64,000 nt of DNA from Thalassovita sp. (GTDB lineage: Bacteria; Bacteroidota; Bacteroidia; Cytophagales; Flammeovirgaceae), in assembly GCA_002729595.1 (NCBI GenBank), contig PBYL01000267.1, forward strand, positions 1 through 64,000. The letters run 5' to 3'. A program made the translations under genes and the position numbers. Every line of letters begins with the position of its first letter. Position 1 is the stretch's first letter. Under the pieces are notes generated by a model that was given only the letters and a program-made list of their open reading frames with translations, was not told the DNA's origin and searched no databases. Shown here in pieces: positions 16,966-26,803 of this stretch.

Positions 16966-18028
16966 ACAGGTTTCTTAATATAAATGGCGTGATAAAATCT
17001 AAAGACAAAACTTTTTCGACAGCATTAAGCTCAATGGCTTTTTTAGGCATACCAAATACCACACTCGACCTCTCGTCTTGAGCAATGGTTAGTGCTCCTG
17101 CTTCTCTCATGTCTAGCATACCTTGTGCACCATCTGCTCCCATACCAGTTAGAATTACACCTATACTGTTTTTACCTGCATAATTGGCCACAGACCTAAA
17201 CAATACATCTACAGATGGGCGGTGTCGGTTAACCAGTGGGCTATCTAGTAACTCTACATAATAGCGAGCACCATTTCTTTTTACCACCATATGTTTGTTA
17301 CCTGGCGCAATGAGTACCCTACCTCTAATAATATTATCACCATGACTGGCTTCTTTTACAGTTACTTCACAAATACCATCGAGGCGTTGAGCAAATGATT
17401 TTGTAAACTGCTCAGGCATATGTTGTACAATTACAATCCCGGGAGAGTCGCCCGGTAGTGCTTGTAATAAATGTCTAATTGCTTCTGTTCCTCCAGTTGA
17501 GGCTCCAATCGCCACTACTTTTTCTGTAGTTTTTATTAAGCTGTTATTTTGCCTTCTGGCAATCACCTCAGATACATTTACCTTAGCAGGCACTTTAGGG
17601 ACTGTAACCGCAGCACGTCTTTTAATTTTAGAAACAGATGCAGCTTTTATTATATCAAATAACCTGAGTTTATAATCTTCAAAAAAAGATTTGAGGTGTA
17701 ATTGTGGCTTGGTTAATATTTCTACTGCACCGTATTCGAGCGCTTTCATGGCCATTTCTGTTCCTTTGGCTGTTAAGCTCGAAATAATTACAACCGGAAT
17801 TGGATGCTGTGTCATTATTTTCTTGAGGAATGTTAAGCCATCCATCTTGGGCATTTCAATATCCAATGTAATTACATCTGGAACCATTTTGGTCAGTTTT
17901 TGGGCTGCCATGTATGGATCGGCCGCTGTACCCACTACCTCTATGCTTTTATCCTCAGAAAAAACAGATACCAGTGTTTGCCTTACCAGTGCAGAGTCAT
18001 CTACAATTAATACCTTAACTTTTTTCAT
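16964..18028 (-). CDS. cheB: Chemotaxis response regulator protein-glutamate methylesterase
   Basis: The protein has 354 residues. The N-terminal receiver has [12 protein letters not shown], phospho-acceptor aspartate in [13 protein letters not shown] (near residue 56), and lysine in LTKPQ. The C-terminal methylesterase has the serine motif GASTGGTEA (near 173), a [15 protein letters not shown] histidine and an [13 protein letters not shown] aspartate, giving the Ser-His-Asp triad. It removes methyl groups from the chemoreceptor. The gene follows cheR by 53 bp and ends at a strong terminator. Confidence 0.96.
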   Translation of the reverse strand: MKKVKVLIVDDSALVRQTLVSVFSEDKSIEVVGTAADPYMAAQKLTKMVPDVITLDIEMPKMDGLTFLKKIMTQHPIPVVIISSLTAKGTEMAMKALEYGAVEILTKPQLHLKSFFEDYKLRLFDIIKAASVSKIKRRAAVTVPKVPAKVNVSEVIARRQNNSLIKTTEKVVAIGASTGGTEAIRHLLQALPGDSPGIVIVQHMPEQFTKSFAQRLDGICEVTVKEASHGDNIIRGRVLIAPGNKHMVVKRNGARYYVELLDSPLVNRHRPSVDVLFRSVANYAGKNSIGVILTGMGADGAQGMLDMREAGALTIAQDERSSVVFGMPKKAIELNAVEKVLSLDFITPFILRNL

Positions 18029-18081
18029 TCATTCCTCAATTAAACCTTCCAAACAATAACGGACTCAATTCTTAAATAATA

Positions 18082-18930
18082 CTATGCATCTATCTTTTGA
18101 AAAATAGTTGGCCCCAGCTGTTTCAAAGGTAATTTCATATCAATAATTGTTTCTGAATGACCTAAGAATAAATAACCGCCCGTTTTAATCTTACGCGATA
18201 TTTTTCTTATTACTTTTTCTTGTGTAGGCTTATTAAAATAGATGAGCACATTTCTACAAAAAACCACATCAAACTTATATGAGATATCGTAGTAGTCGTC
18301 CATAAAGTTTAATTGTTGAAAAGTAACTTTCTTTCTAAGCTCTGGAATTATTCTAACCGTATTTTTAGTCTTGTCTTTACTTTTTAGTAAATACCTCTTT
18401 TTAGTTTCTAAAGGTATCTTTGCCACTCTTTCCATGCTGTAAACAGCATTCATGCCTTTTCTCAGCACTTCAGTAGAAATATCCGTTGCCAGAATGTTAT
18501 AATGAAATGAGGGATGGCTTCTCAAGTAATCGTTTAAAACCATGCAAGTGGTATAGGCTTCTTCGCCTGTAGAACAGCCCGCACTCCACAGTTTTATATA
18601 TTTTAAGTTATTTTTATCTGCGTAAGATGGAAGTACCTGTGTGGTAAGAAAATGAAAATGCTCAGGTTCTCTAAAGAAATCTGTTTTATTGGTGGTAACC
18701 GCATCAATCATATTAATGAGTTCTACCTTACCAACTCCCGGAGCAAATACATGATCTAGGTATTCATTAAAAGTCTGCACACCAACAGCATTTCGTCTTT
18801 TATTTAGGCGACTTTCTACCATTGTTTTTTTAATGTATGGCAGCTTTATTCCTACTTCATTTTCAATATACTCTTTAATTCTTCTAAAATCGGAGTCTTT
18901 CATTTTGACCCCAGTACTTAACTCTATCAT
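18082..18930 (-). CDS. cheR: Chemotaxis protein methyltransferase CheR
   Basis: The protein has 282 residues. An all-helical N-terminal CheR_N domain (about 10-65) precedes a SAM methyltransferase domain with KLWSAGCSTGEEAYT, NILATDISTEVL and VVFCRNVLIYFN, all CheR signatures. It methylates receptor glutamates and is the partner of CheB. A terminator-like hairpin lies between mcp and cheR (18970-18995), so cheR-cheB may be transcribed partly on their own. Confidence 0.96.
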   Translation of the reverse strand: MIELSTGVKMKDSDFRRIKEYIENEVGIKLPYIKKTMVESRLNKRRNAVGVQTFNEYLDHVFAPGVGKVELINMIDAVTTNKTDFFREPEHFHFLTTQVLPSYADKNNLKYIKLWSAGCSTGEEAYTTCMVLNDYLRSHPSFHYNILATDISTEVLRKGMNAVYSMERVAKIPLETKKRYLLKSKDKTKNTVRIIPELRKKVTFQQLNFMDDYYDISYKFDVVFCRNVLIYFNKPTQEKVIRKISRKIKTGGYLFLGHSETIIDMKLPLKQLGPTIFQKIDA

Positions 18931-18969
18931 GCAGCTGATTTATAATTTTGTCATTTTGAGGAAAATAAA

Positions 18970-18995
18970 CCCTCAACACAATTGAGTGCTGAGGG
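18970..18995 (-). terminator. Terminator or attenuator between mcp and cheR
   Basis: CCCTCAACAC / GTGCTGAGGG pair over 10 positions with one weak pair and a 6-nt loop. On the minus strand TTTATTTTCC follows, so read-through from mcp into cheR would be reduced. Confidence 0.6.
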
Positions 18996-19042
18996 AAGGT
19001 GTATGTATTATAAATTAATTAGCGTCATATATTTGTTAGTGA

Positions 19043-20701
19043 TTAAAATTGCTCGTATTCTTCATCTGAATCATCATCCACATCCATATCTAGTACAACA
19101 CCAGATGATTTTTTCGATTTAGCCGCAATCATATGTTCTGATACCTCAGGTTTTTTCTTTCTTGGTTTTACTTTCCTTCTACTCTTTTTACCAAGATTGT
19201 TACCTACATTAAAGAAGATGATAGCTTCTCTTAATTCACTTGCCTGATTAGCCAACTCTTCTGCACTTGCAGACATTTCTTCTGAAGTAGCAGCATTTGA
19301 TTGAACTACCAAGTTCAATTGTTGAATAGCAGAATTAACCTGACTTGCTCCAGAGTTTTGCTCTATACTAGCTGCTGCAATTTCTTGCACCAAGCTCGCT
19401 GTTTTCTGGATATTCGGTACAATTTCTACCAGCAACCTACCAGAAGTTACGGCAGTTTCTACACTTGAACTAGAAAGTGTATTAATCTCTGTCGCTGCTA
19501 CTTGCGATCTTTCTGCTAACTTTCTCACCTCTGCTGCTACCACAGCAAAACCTTTTCCGTGTTCACCAGCTCTGGCTGCTTCTACGGCTGCATTCAGTGC
19601 TAGTAAATTAGTCTGGCGAGCTATTTCACTAATAATCGAAATCTTATTAGCAATTAACTTCATCGACTGCACAGTCTCATTTACTGAATGGCTACCTTCT
19701 CTTATATCATCAGATGCCTTAATGGCTATCTTCTCAGTTGCTTGCGCATTTTCTGTATTCTGCTGGATGTTCGATACCATTTCTTCCATAGAAGATGAAA
19801 CCTCCTCAGTTGATGCCGCCTGCTCCGTACTACCTTGCGACATTTGCTGAGATGATGATGACATTTGCTCACTGGCTGCTGCAATCTGATCTGCCGCAGT
19901 GCTCACAAAAGTGATTACCTCTTTCAATTTCACAATCATATCTTTAAGGTACTCTAACAAATCACCTATTTCATCTTTATTAGTAGATTCTATATTTACA
20001 GTCAAATCTCCTTCTGAAACAGCCTTTATTGCCGACATGGCCTTATGTATTGAACTAGTAATTGTTATGATAATCCAAAATGCCAATACTGTTGCTACAA
20101 GTAAACTTACTCCCAAAATAATCCACATTAATCTTTCACCAGACTCGTACAAAGCATTTGTCTCTAAGTTAGCGGCTTCTAATGCTTTTTCGTTTTTTCT
20201 CACAATTTGAGAAACAATGGTCACCGCTTCTAATGCTTTTTGCCTCGCTGTTGTTGAAGAAATTTCGTAAGCCAATTGCTCAGTAGAATCATTTTTTACT
20301 CCCATTGAGAGCGATTTTATCTTTGCAAATGAGCTTGTGTATTCACTCCAACGCAACTGGAAATTATCCAGAATTTCAACTCCTTTCTCATCTGAAATAT
20401 CTTTAAGCTCGGCGTATCTATTTTCCATATCCTCAGTTCTGGCATCCACCTGCTTAACAAGATCCATCAATACTTCTCTATCTTTAGAAAGGATAAGATC
20501 CTTTTCTCTTTTCGTGATAAACTGAACATCTTCAGCAATTTTTGCGGAAAGATTAATCCGCTGCGTATTTACTTTTATAATCTCATCAATCTTTTTATTT
20601 AGCTGGTAAGCATTGTTATTTCCTATATAGAAAACAACCAACGCAGCTGATAACTGTACAATAGTTGCCAGTATCAACTTTGCTTTGATAGTAAATTTCA
20701 T
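19043..20701 (-). CDS. Methyl-accepting chemotaxis protein
   Basis: The protein has 552 residues. The first membrane segment spans about residues 7-27. A periplasmic four-helix-type sensing domain follows (about 28-190), then a second membrane segment (about 193-213), a HAMP domain (about 215-267), and a coiled-coil signalling domain. The hairpin tip is [19 protein letters not shown], and flanking repeats carry methylation-type Glu/Gln/Ser pairs. The tail is basic and then acidic ([15 protein letters not shown]). It is the only receptor in the window. The ligand is unknown. It probably controls gliding or another surface motility, because no flagellar genes are seen. Confidence 0.93.
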   Translation of the reverse strand: MKFTIKAKLILATIVQLSAALVVFYIGNNNAYQLNKKIDEIIKVNTQRINLSAKIAEDVQFITKREKDLILSKDREVLMDLVKQVDARTEDMENRYAELKDISDEKGVEILDNFQLRWSEYTSSFAKIKSLSMGVKNDSTEQLAYEISSTTARQKALEAVTIVSQIVRKNEKALEAANLETNALYESGERLMWIILGVSLLVATVLAFWIIITITSSIHKAMSAIKAVSEGDLTVNIESTNKDEIGDLLEYLKDMIVKLKEVITFVSTAADQIAAASEQMSSSSQQMSQGSTEQAASTEEVSSSMEEMVSNIQQNTENAQATEKIAIKASDDIREGSHSVNETVQSMKLIANKISIISEIARQTNLLALNAAVEAARAGEHGKGFAVVAAEVRKLAERSQVAATEINTLSSSSVETAVTSGRLLVEIVPNIQKTASLVQEIAAASIEQNSGASQVNSAIQQLNLVVQSNAATSEEMSASAEELANQASELREAIIFFNVGNNLGKKSRRKVKPRKKKPEVSEHMIAAKSKKSSGVVLDMDVDDDSDEEYEQF

Positions 20702-20750
20702 TGTGTATTTTAGTATTAGGTTTTTTTTCTAAATATTTAGCTAATTGGAT

Positions 20751-21245
20751 CTAGATTGTTGTTTCTTCGCCTGTTTCTTTTACTACTAATAATTCTTCGT
20801 CTGTAAATACTTTGTCTACATCTAACAGCATGATAAATTGATCATCCAACTTGATTAGCCCTTCTATAAAATCTGACCTAAATTTATTCCCAATACTAAC
20901 TGGAGGCAGAATCTCCTCTGAATTTGTTTCAAAAACTTCACTTACAGTATCTACCAATGCTCCAACAGATACTTCGTCTCCATCGATAACAAGTGTAAGT
21001 ACAATAATGCAGGTATCTACAGTATCTTCCGTTTCTGGAAAACCGAATTTAACCCTAGTATCTATTACCGGTAAAACTGTACCTCTCAGGTTAATTACTC
21101 CTTTTAAATAATCTGGAGATTTAGGCACTTTGGTAAGTTTTGTAACTTCCAAAATCTCTTTCACTTTGGCCACATTCGCCGCAAAAATTTCACCGCCTAA
21201 ACTAAATGAAAGGAACGATTGTGTTATTATGGTGTCGTTAATCAT
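20751..21245 (-). CDS. cheW: Chemotaxis coupling protein CheW
   Basis: From the ATG at 21245 the protein has 164 residues. A TTG at 21287 would extend it into cheA and is less likely. The CheW fold shows FLSFSLGGEIFAANVAKVKEI, LKGVINLRGTVLPVIDTRVKF and a C-terminal LLDVDKVF. CheW links the receptor at 19043 with CheA. The gene starts 8 bp after cheA and ends 49 bp before mcp, within one transcription unit. Confidence 0.93.
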   Translation of the reverse strand: MINDTIITQSFLSFSLGGEIFAANVAKVKEILEVTKLTKVPKSPDYLKGVINLRGTVLPVIDTRVKFGFPETEDTVDTCIIVLTLVIDGDEVSVGALVDTVSEVFETNSEEILPPVSIGNKFRSDFIEGLIKLDDQFIMLLDVDKVFTDEELLVVKETGEETTI

Positions 21246-21252
21246 ATTCAAA

Positions 21253-23367
21253 CTAAGCTTGTGTGAGGTTTTTTGTAAAATGTTCAATAGCTTTTCCTGT
21301 ATCTATAACCAATGCCACAGTACCATCTCCTAGAATAGTTCCACCAGAAATAATATCTAAATCTTGATACATTTTGCCCAATGGTTTTAACACAGCCTGA
21401 TATTCGTCTACTACAGAATCTACTACAAATCCTACTTTAGTACCTTCGTAGTTTACTGTAATAATTTGCTGCACTGCTGGTGCTTCATCTAAAATATTAA
21501 ACTGCTCTCTCAGGTTAAAAAATGGAATTTTCTCACCATCAAGCACCACAGAATTATTAAATACAGTTTGTAATTTCTTTGCTTCTATCTCATGACACTT
21601 CTCTATAAACGATAGTGGAATTATGAAGAAAGTATCTCCTACTTTAACCAATAAGCCATCTATAATCGATAGTGTAAGTGGAAGTTTAATGGTAAATGAT
21701 GTACCTTTATCTACTTCTGACTCGATCAAAACATCTCCTCTAATCTCTGCAATCTTTCTTTTTACCACATCCATACCTACGCCTCTACCCGAAACTTCTG
21801 TTACTTCTTTGGCTGTTGAAAACCCTGGAAGAAATATTAAATCGTAAGTTTCTTTATCAGTCAACACCGCATCGCGTGGGATAAGCCCTTTTTCGATTGC
21901 CTTTGCCTTGATCTTGTTTTTGTCTATGCCTTTACCGTCATCGCTAATTTTGATGTGCACATAAGTACCTGAATAAAAAGCATCTAGTGTAATCTTGCCC
22001 TGCTTGTTTTTGCCTTTTGCCTCTCTTTCTTCTGGCAACTCTATACCATGATCCAAACTATTGCGGAGCAAGTGCATAATCGGATCGGTAATTCTTTCGA
22101 TAATGGTTTTATCAAGTGCAGTTTGAGTTCCGAGTGTAATAAACTCAATTTCTTTGTTTAACTCATGCGCCAAATCGCGTACTAGCCTCTTAAACTGTAC
22201 TACAATTTCGTCGATAGGAATTAAACAAAGATCAAATGTAGAATCTCTTAACTGTCTTGATATTTTCTCAATATTTTCTGAAATCTCTAATAGCTCCGGA
22301 GTGTTGTTTTGTTCTGTGTAGAGGTTTAATCTCGCCTGAGTAATTACCAACTCGCTCACCAGATTCATTAAGTTATCTAGTTTATTGGTGGCAATTTTTA
22401 CGCTTTTAATTCCTCCAATTTCTTTTCGTTTTGTAGTTTCTTTTGGAGCTACATTTTTAACTTCAACTTTTGGTTGAGTAATTTCAATTTCTGGTTGTGG
22501 TGCCTCAATTACAGTTTCTACTGCCGAAGGCTCTAAGGTATTTAAGAACTGGTTGATGTATTCTACATGCGCCTCTACGGCTTCAGTAGTTGGTGATTCT
22601 AAAATAAACTCATCACTCTCTACTGCATGTAAAAATTGTGAATCTACAAGGAGGTTCGCTTCTGAGAGTTTATGTATTTTTAAAAAGCATCTAGCCTGTA
22701 CAAATAAAAATACATCTTCTATAGCTTTTACACTCTCTTTGGTAGTTAAATAAATTTCCCAGAAAGTATAGCAAAGTTCAGGGTCAATTTCTGTTAAACC
22801 CGGAACTTCTGAGAAATGGGTAACAACTTTGGTTTCACCAAGAGCTGTTAAATCTTCGAGTTGGAAAAAAGGATTGTTTCCACTCAAAAATATATCGTTA
22901 TCTGGTTTGAAAAGTATGTAGTAAGTAGGTTGGTCGCCCTCTTTTTTCTCTTCACCAAAAATCACAACATCCTGCTTGTTATCTTCTATAACAGTACCGT
23001 TGGTTATTTTTTTGATTTTTTCGTGGGCTGTTTGAACCCTTAGCATCAGCTCAGGATTATCTTCTGACTCTAGCAAATCTTTTAAAAGATCGCTACAGTC
23101 TAAGGTGATATTTACTATTTCTGTACTTAAGGCAAGTTCCCCATTTCTGATCATGTCATAAATGGTTTCCAGCTCATGGGTTAACTCACTAATTACATCG
23201 AAGCCAAACATAGCTGCGGTGCCTTTTAGTGTGTGCATAATCCTGAAAACCTCCTCAATCAACTCAGGGTTATCCGGTGAACTTTCTAATTGAAGTAGCG
23301 CTTGTTCCAGACTATTAATCAGGTCTTTTGCATCTTCTACATAATCTTCTCTAAATTGATCCATCAA
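21253..23367 (-). CDS. cheA: Chemotaxis histidine kinase CheA
   Basis: The protein has 704 residues. The N-terminal HPt domain has the phospho-accepting His45 in MHTLKGTAAMFGF. A divergent middle region (about 140-320) replaces a standard P2 domain. Dimerisation and ATPase domains follow, with the N-box HLLRNSLDHGIE, G1 ISDDGKGID and G2 GRGVGMDVVK. A CheW-like domain ends the protein. CheA phosphorylates the CheY encoded just upstream (4-bp overlap) and CheB. Length and domain order are normal. Confidence 0.96.
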   Translation of the reverse strand: MMDQFREDYVEDAKDLINSLEQALLQLESSPDNPELIEEVFRIMHTLKGTAAMFGFDVISELTHELETIYDMIRNGELALSTEIVNITLDCSDLLKDLLESEDNPELMLRVQTAHEKIKKITNGTVIEDNKQDVVIFGEEKKEGDQPTYYILFKPDNDIFLSGNNPFFQLEDLTALGETKVVTHFSEVPGLTEIDPELCYTFWEIYLTTKESVKAIEDVFLFVQARCFLKIHKLSEANLLVDSQFLHAVESDEFILESPTTEAVEAHVEYINQFLNTLEPSAVETVIEAPQPEIEITQPKVEVKNVAPKETTKRKEIGGIKSVKIATNKLDNLMNLVSELVITQARLNLYTEQNNTPELLEISENIEKISRQLRDSTFDLCLIPIDEIVVQFKRLVRDLAHELNKEIEFITLGTQTALDKTIIERITDPIMHLLRNSLDHGIELPEEREAKGKNKQGKITLDAFYSGTYVHIKISDDGKGIDKNKIKAKAIEKGLIPRDAVLTDKETYDLIFLPGFSTAKEVTEVSGRGVGMDVVKRKIAEIRGDVLIESEVDKGTSFTIKLPLTLSIIDGLLVKVGDTFFIIPLSFIEKCHEIEAKKLQTVFNNSVVLDGEKIPFFNLREQFNILDEAPAVQQIITVNYEGTKVGFVVDSVVDEYQAVLKPLGKMYQDLDIISGGTILGDGTVALVIDTGKAIEHFTKNLTQA

Positions 23368-23741
23368 CGAAGTAATTTATTAACCGTATTTACAAAGCTG
23401 TCTACAGTAAATGGCTTTTTAATCCACGCTGTAGCTCCAGCTTCTTTTGCTGTATCTATAATTCTCTCTCTAGATTCTGTTGTTAGTAGTATTATTGGCA
23501 CAAATCTGTAAGAGGGTAATGCTCTAATCATTTTAATTAATGAAATACCATCAAGCTTAGGCATGTTCAAATCTGTAATTACTAAATCGTACTTTCTACC
23601 ATCAAAATATCTTAGCGCGTCTTCTCCATCTACTGCCAGATTAGATTTACATCCCAGATTTTCTAATTGAAACGATACTATTTTTCTTACACTGTCAAAG
23701 TCGTCAACTACTACTGCTTGTTTGTAAAGGTCCTTTTGCAT
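23364..23741 (-). CDS. cheY: Single-domain response regulator (CheY-like)
   Basis: The protein has 125 residues and is a stand-alone receiver domain. It has the acidic pair in VVVDDFDSVRK, the phospho-acceptor aspartate in LVITDLNMPKLDG (near residue 56), a threonine in LLTTES and the conserved lysine in IKKPF. It overlaps cheA by 4 bp, so the two are translationally coupled. No motor protein is encoded nearby, so its output target is unknown. Confidence 0.93.
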   Translation of the reverse strand: MQKDLYKQAVVVDDFDSVRKIVSFQLENLGCKSNLAVDGEDALRYFDGRKYDLVITDLNMPKLDGISLIKMIRALPSYRFVPIILLTTESRERIIDTAKEAGATAWIKKPFTVDSFVNTVNKLLR

Positions 23742-23810
23742 TGTTTTTTTATTTCGTATTTGAGAATTTGTTAGTTTAATCGTAGTCTAATCATCCAAAA
23801 TTTATAAGAT

Positions 23811-24128
23811 TCAATGCAAGTGTTCAACTCCTGAAAATGGTAACCAAGCTTTCCAGTCTTCTGCAACTTGAATATCAAAGCTGGTTTTTGTGCCTTTTTT
23901 ATCTGAGAAGGTTTTGAGGCTATATAATAACTGTAAACCTGCAAGATCGATCCTCGAAGAATTGGTGATGTTGATCTGTAAATCTTTGTACAGATCAACC
24001 ATTTTCAATATTTCATCTTTAATCGCTGAAATATCATTTATAACCAAATCGCCAGTCAGTTCAACCGTTGTTGATTCCTTATCATTTTTAATAAGCTTCC
24101 AAAAATCTAAACTACCCTGCTGTTCCAT
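23811..24128 (-). CDS. STAS-domain protein heading the chemotaxis operon
   Basis: The protein has 105 residues and a single STAS domain, with VELTGDLVINDISAIKDEIL and SSRIDLAGLQLLYSLKTF. In anti-sigma antagonists the matching motif is D-S-S-G with a phosphorylated serine. Here it is D-L-A-G, so that serine is absent. DxAGLQLL variants are typical of STAS proteins linked to chemotaxis clusters. It is probably the first gene of the operon, 69 bp before cheY. Its partner and role are unknown. Confidence 0.8.
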   Translation of the reverse strand: MEQQGSLDFWKLIKNDKESTTVELTGDLVINDISAIKDEILKMVDLYKDLQINITNSSRIDLAGLQLLYSLKTFSDKKGTKTSFDIQVAEDWKAWLPFSGVEHLH

Positions 24129-24625
24129 AATAAATCTTGTTTGTTGGTTTTTAAACCAGCATCAAATTCAATTATTAGAAGAAATGGACAGGTAAAATTT
24201 ATTAACATGTTTAATAACAATGTATACAACTTCAATTATTTACTTATTGATTTTTAATTATTGGGAAAGGAGAAATAATCTACATCTGAAATTATACAAT
24301 TATAGGTATGTTTATTTTTCTTACATAGATACCTAAAACAGGGCTTAGAAAACAAAACAAAATATTTGAGCATCTAAAAAGCTATTTTTTGATGGAATTA
24401 GCCATAAAATCAAAAAGTCAATCTGTTTTATTTTAACAAATTGACTTTAAGAAAAAGATATTTTTTATTTAAAAAAGTACACTTTCTATATAAGACATGC
24501 TTCGCAAGTTTTATGTGAGATAGTAAAGATAATTACTTGATTTATATAAGGAATGTTAAAACATTTCATCATTATACCAGAAAAGACAATTGATTTAAGG
24601 TTTTTGTATTCATCTTCACAATACT
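24129..24625. other. Intergenic region of 497 bp, promoter of the chemotaxis operon
   Basis: No credible gene is seen. The right part holds the terminator at 24414-24448. The left part, upstream of the STAS gene, should hold the promoter of the chemotaxis operon, but no confident promoter motif was assigned. Confidence 0.5.
24414..24448 (-). terminator. Terminator of the SRPBCC-gene transcript
   Basis: AAAGTCAATCTGTT pairs with AACAAATTGACTTT over 13 of 14 positions with a 7-nt loop. On the minus strand it is followed by a T-rich stretch. It lies 178 bp downstream of the SRPBCC stop. Confidence 0.6.
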
Positions 24626-25126
24626 TTAAGAAGTGATCACATTTATCAAATTGAGTTTTTTGTTCCTTAAATCAAGGCCACCTTCTAACACAGATTTTAG
24701 GTTTGTAAGATAGAAAATCCAGCCTTTGGAGTCTCCTACAAAATGTTGCAATCTGGTGGTTTCGTCAGTTGGTAAATCACTTTCTACTAACTCAATAATC
24801 GTTTCTCCTTCTTCTACATAAACAGTAATTGTTACAGGGCAACCCATCGAAAAAGTGAAGCAAAACATATTAGAACCATTGGCTTTAAGTACTGTTCCTT
24901 TTTCTACTACTGAATCTGGATAACCATACCAATACCACTCATAAGTATCTCCTTCTTGTACAGTTTCGTTGGCTGCTCTTTCTTTACCAGATGCGTCTCT
25001 AAAAATGGCTTTTCTTAAAAACCAACTCTCCAATGCTTCGGCACTTGTCCAACATTTGTAGGCTGTTGAAACCTCATTTTGCACATTTACTCTCAGTTTA
25101 AATTTACTCCATTGATTTTTTTCCAT
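24626..25126 (-). CDS. SRPBCC (AHSA1-like) domain protein
   Basis: The protein has 166 residues. The START/AHSA1 layout is visible: an N-terminal strand (FKLRVNVQNEVSTAYKCWTSA), a helix with ALESWFLRKAIF, a strand with YEWYWYGYPD, and a long C-terminal helix (GWIFYLTNLKSVLEGG). Such proteins bind hydrophobic ligands or co-chaperone clients, and function cannot be set from sequence. It is the last gene of a co-directional run that begins with the subtilase at 30126. It lies 79 bp after the AraC regulator. Confidence 0.8.
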   Translation of the reverse strand: MEKNQWSKFKLRVNVQNEVSTAYKCWTSAEALESWFLRKAIFRDASGKERAANETVQEGDTYEWYWYGYPDSVVEKGTVLKANGSNMFCFTFSMGCPVTITVYVEEGETIIELVESDLPTDETTRLQHFVGDSKGWIFYLTNLKSVLEGGLDLRNKKLNLINVITS

Positions 25127-25205
25127 TGTTTCTAAATTTTAAGTTTAAACCAAGTTAAGCGGAGATTAAAAAAGTAATTTATCGAAAATGGAGAATTTGG
25201 TCAAA

Positions 25206-26120
25206 CTAAACATCAAGCATATGCATCATCTTAAATTTTTTGGGAGAGTGGCCAGTCTGCTTCTTGAATAATATGCTAAAAGAAGAAAGACTTTCGAAAC
25301 CTACCTCATAGCAAACTTCCGAAACACTTTTAGTAGGGTGAGTTAATAGTCTTTTTGCTTGGCGTAAGCGTATTTCAGTTAAGTATTGATGTGGTGTAGT
25401 GTTATAGGCTTTTTTAAAAAGTCTGAGAAAGTGCTGGGAGTTTACCATGGCAATATCTGCCAAATCAGTCAATTTTAGGGGTAAGGAAAAATGCGTTTCC
25501 ATCCAGCTTTTTGCAATAGCTATCCGCTTGTACAAACTCACTTTGGTAGATTGTTTTATCACATTCAAATTATCAGCCATGCGAAAGGCTGCATAGTTCT
25601 CTGTAATAATGTCTTCCAACATCTTTCTTATCAACATATCAGCCTTTAAAGCTTGAAACGAAGCACAACTATCGCCCAAACTTAAAAGTGTATGCAGATT
25701 TTCTTTTAAGCTGGCATTATTAAAATGGATATGTTCAATTAAAGAATAATCATCAATGGAGTTCTCTGTGAGAATTTGTTCATTAAGGTTATGAAAAATA
25801 TCTTTTGCTACTAATTGTGAAAGTATGTGATTGAAAAAGAGATAAACGATTTTAGTTTTTTGCTGAGGCGTCTGATTTACCGAGAAAGATACTTTACTTC
25901 CTCGGTTTACAATTACAAAGCTATTTTGATCGAGCAGGGTTTCTACATTGTTTATTTTAAAATTTCCACTGCCTGCTAATAGCGAGATAATGCCAAACGA
26001 GGTAAAATGATTAGAGAAAGAGATAGATTTATTAAACTCATTGTATAGAACACAATGATCGAAGTAAACAGGTACTGCATCTTTTGAGAGATTGTTATCT
26101 GCCAGTTTACTTAGTATCAT
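25206..26120 (-). CDS. AraC-family transcriptional regulator
   Basis: The protein has 304 residues. An N-terminal cupin-like sensing region (about 20-130) is followed by two helix-turn-helix motifs in the C-terminal 100 residues. The second has the AraC signature SVSEVCYEVGFESLSSFSILFKK split over residues 265-290. The gene lies 13 bp after the response-regulator gene, so it is probably co-transcribed with the two-component pair. Its likely targets are the neighbouring genes, but this is inference. Confidence 0.9.
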   Translation of the reverse strand: MILSKLADNNLSKDAVPVYFDHCVLYNEFNKSISFSNHFTSFGIISLLAGSGNFKINNVETLLDQNSFVIVNRGSKVSFSVNQTPQQKTKIVYLFFNHILSQLVAKDIFHNLNEQILTENSIDDYSLIEHIHFNNASLKENLHTLLSLGDSCASFQALKADMLIRKMLEDIITENYAAFRMADNLNVIKQSTKVSLYKRIAIAKSWMETHFSLPLKLTDLADIAMVNSQHFLRLFKKAYNTTPHQYLTEIRLRQAKRLLTHPTKSVSEVCYEVGFESLSSFSILFKKQTGHSPKKFKMMHMLDV

Positions 26121-26133
26121 ATAAAAGTTCTTA

Positions 26134-26781
26134 TTACTCTAATCCATTATCTAAAGCATATCTCACTAATTGAGTGGAGTTCTTAAGTTGCAGCTTTGCT
26201 AAGATATTTTTTCTGTGGGTTTCAACTGTGTAATATGAGATAAACAACTTCTCGCTAATCTCTTGCGTGGTATGCCCTCTGGCGATAAGTCTTACTACTT
26301 CTTGCTCTCTTTTTGAGAGAATAATCTTCTTGCTATTGCTCTTTTGTTTCTTTTTCTGCTGATCTTGAAAAATGGTATTCATTACTTCTCTACCATAGTA
26401 TTTCTTGCCATCATTAATTGTTCGGATAGCTTCCAGCAACTCATCTATACCTTTCCCTTTTAATATGTAGCCATCAATATCTGCTTCCATCAGCTGATAG
26501 ATGTATTCTTTTTTACTATGCATACTAAGCACAATCACTTTAGTACCTAAACCATGCTTTTGGATGTATTCGCTTACTTCGATGCCGTTAACGGGCATCA
26601 TATCTATATCGAGAATGGCAATGTCTATTTTATCTTCTTCCAGAATTTGAATTGCTTCTTTTCCATTTACAGCCTCTCCCACCACTTTTAATCCGGAAAT
26701 GTCAGATAACAACATTTTTATGCCATCTATTACTATTCGATGATCGTCTGCTATTAGTATTCTTTGTTCTTGCATTATCAT
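26134..26781 (-). CDS. NarL/LuxR-type response regulator
   Basis: The protein has 215 residues. The receiver domain has the acidic pair in IADDHRIVIDG and phospho-acceptor aspartate in IAILDIDMMPVNG. A LuxR-type helix-turn-helix follows (SKREQEVVRLIARGHTTQEI, then YYTVETHRKNILAKL). Two close ATG codons are possible starts (26781 and 26775). It lies 22 bp after a TPR histidine kinase gene and is its obvious partner. Confidence 0.93.
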   Translation of the reverse strand: MIMQEQRILIADDHRIVIDGIKMLLSDISGLKVVGEAVNGKEAIQILEEDKIDIAILDIDMMPVNGIEVSEYIQKHGLGTKVIVLSMHSKKEYIYQLMEADIDGYILKGKGIDELLEAIRTINDGKKYYGREVMNTIFQDQQKKKQKSNSKKIILSKREQEVVRLIARGHTTQEISEKLFISYYTVETHRKNILAKLQLKNSTQLVRYALDNGLE

Positions 26782-26803
26782 ATCATAAACTTGTAATTAC
26801 AAT

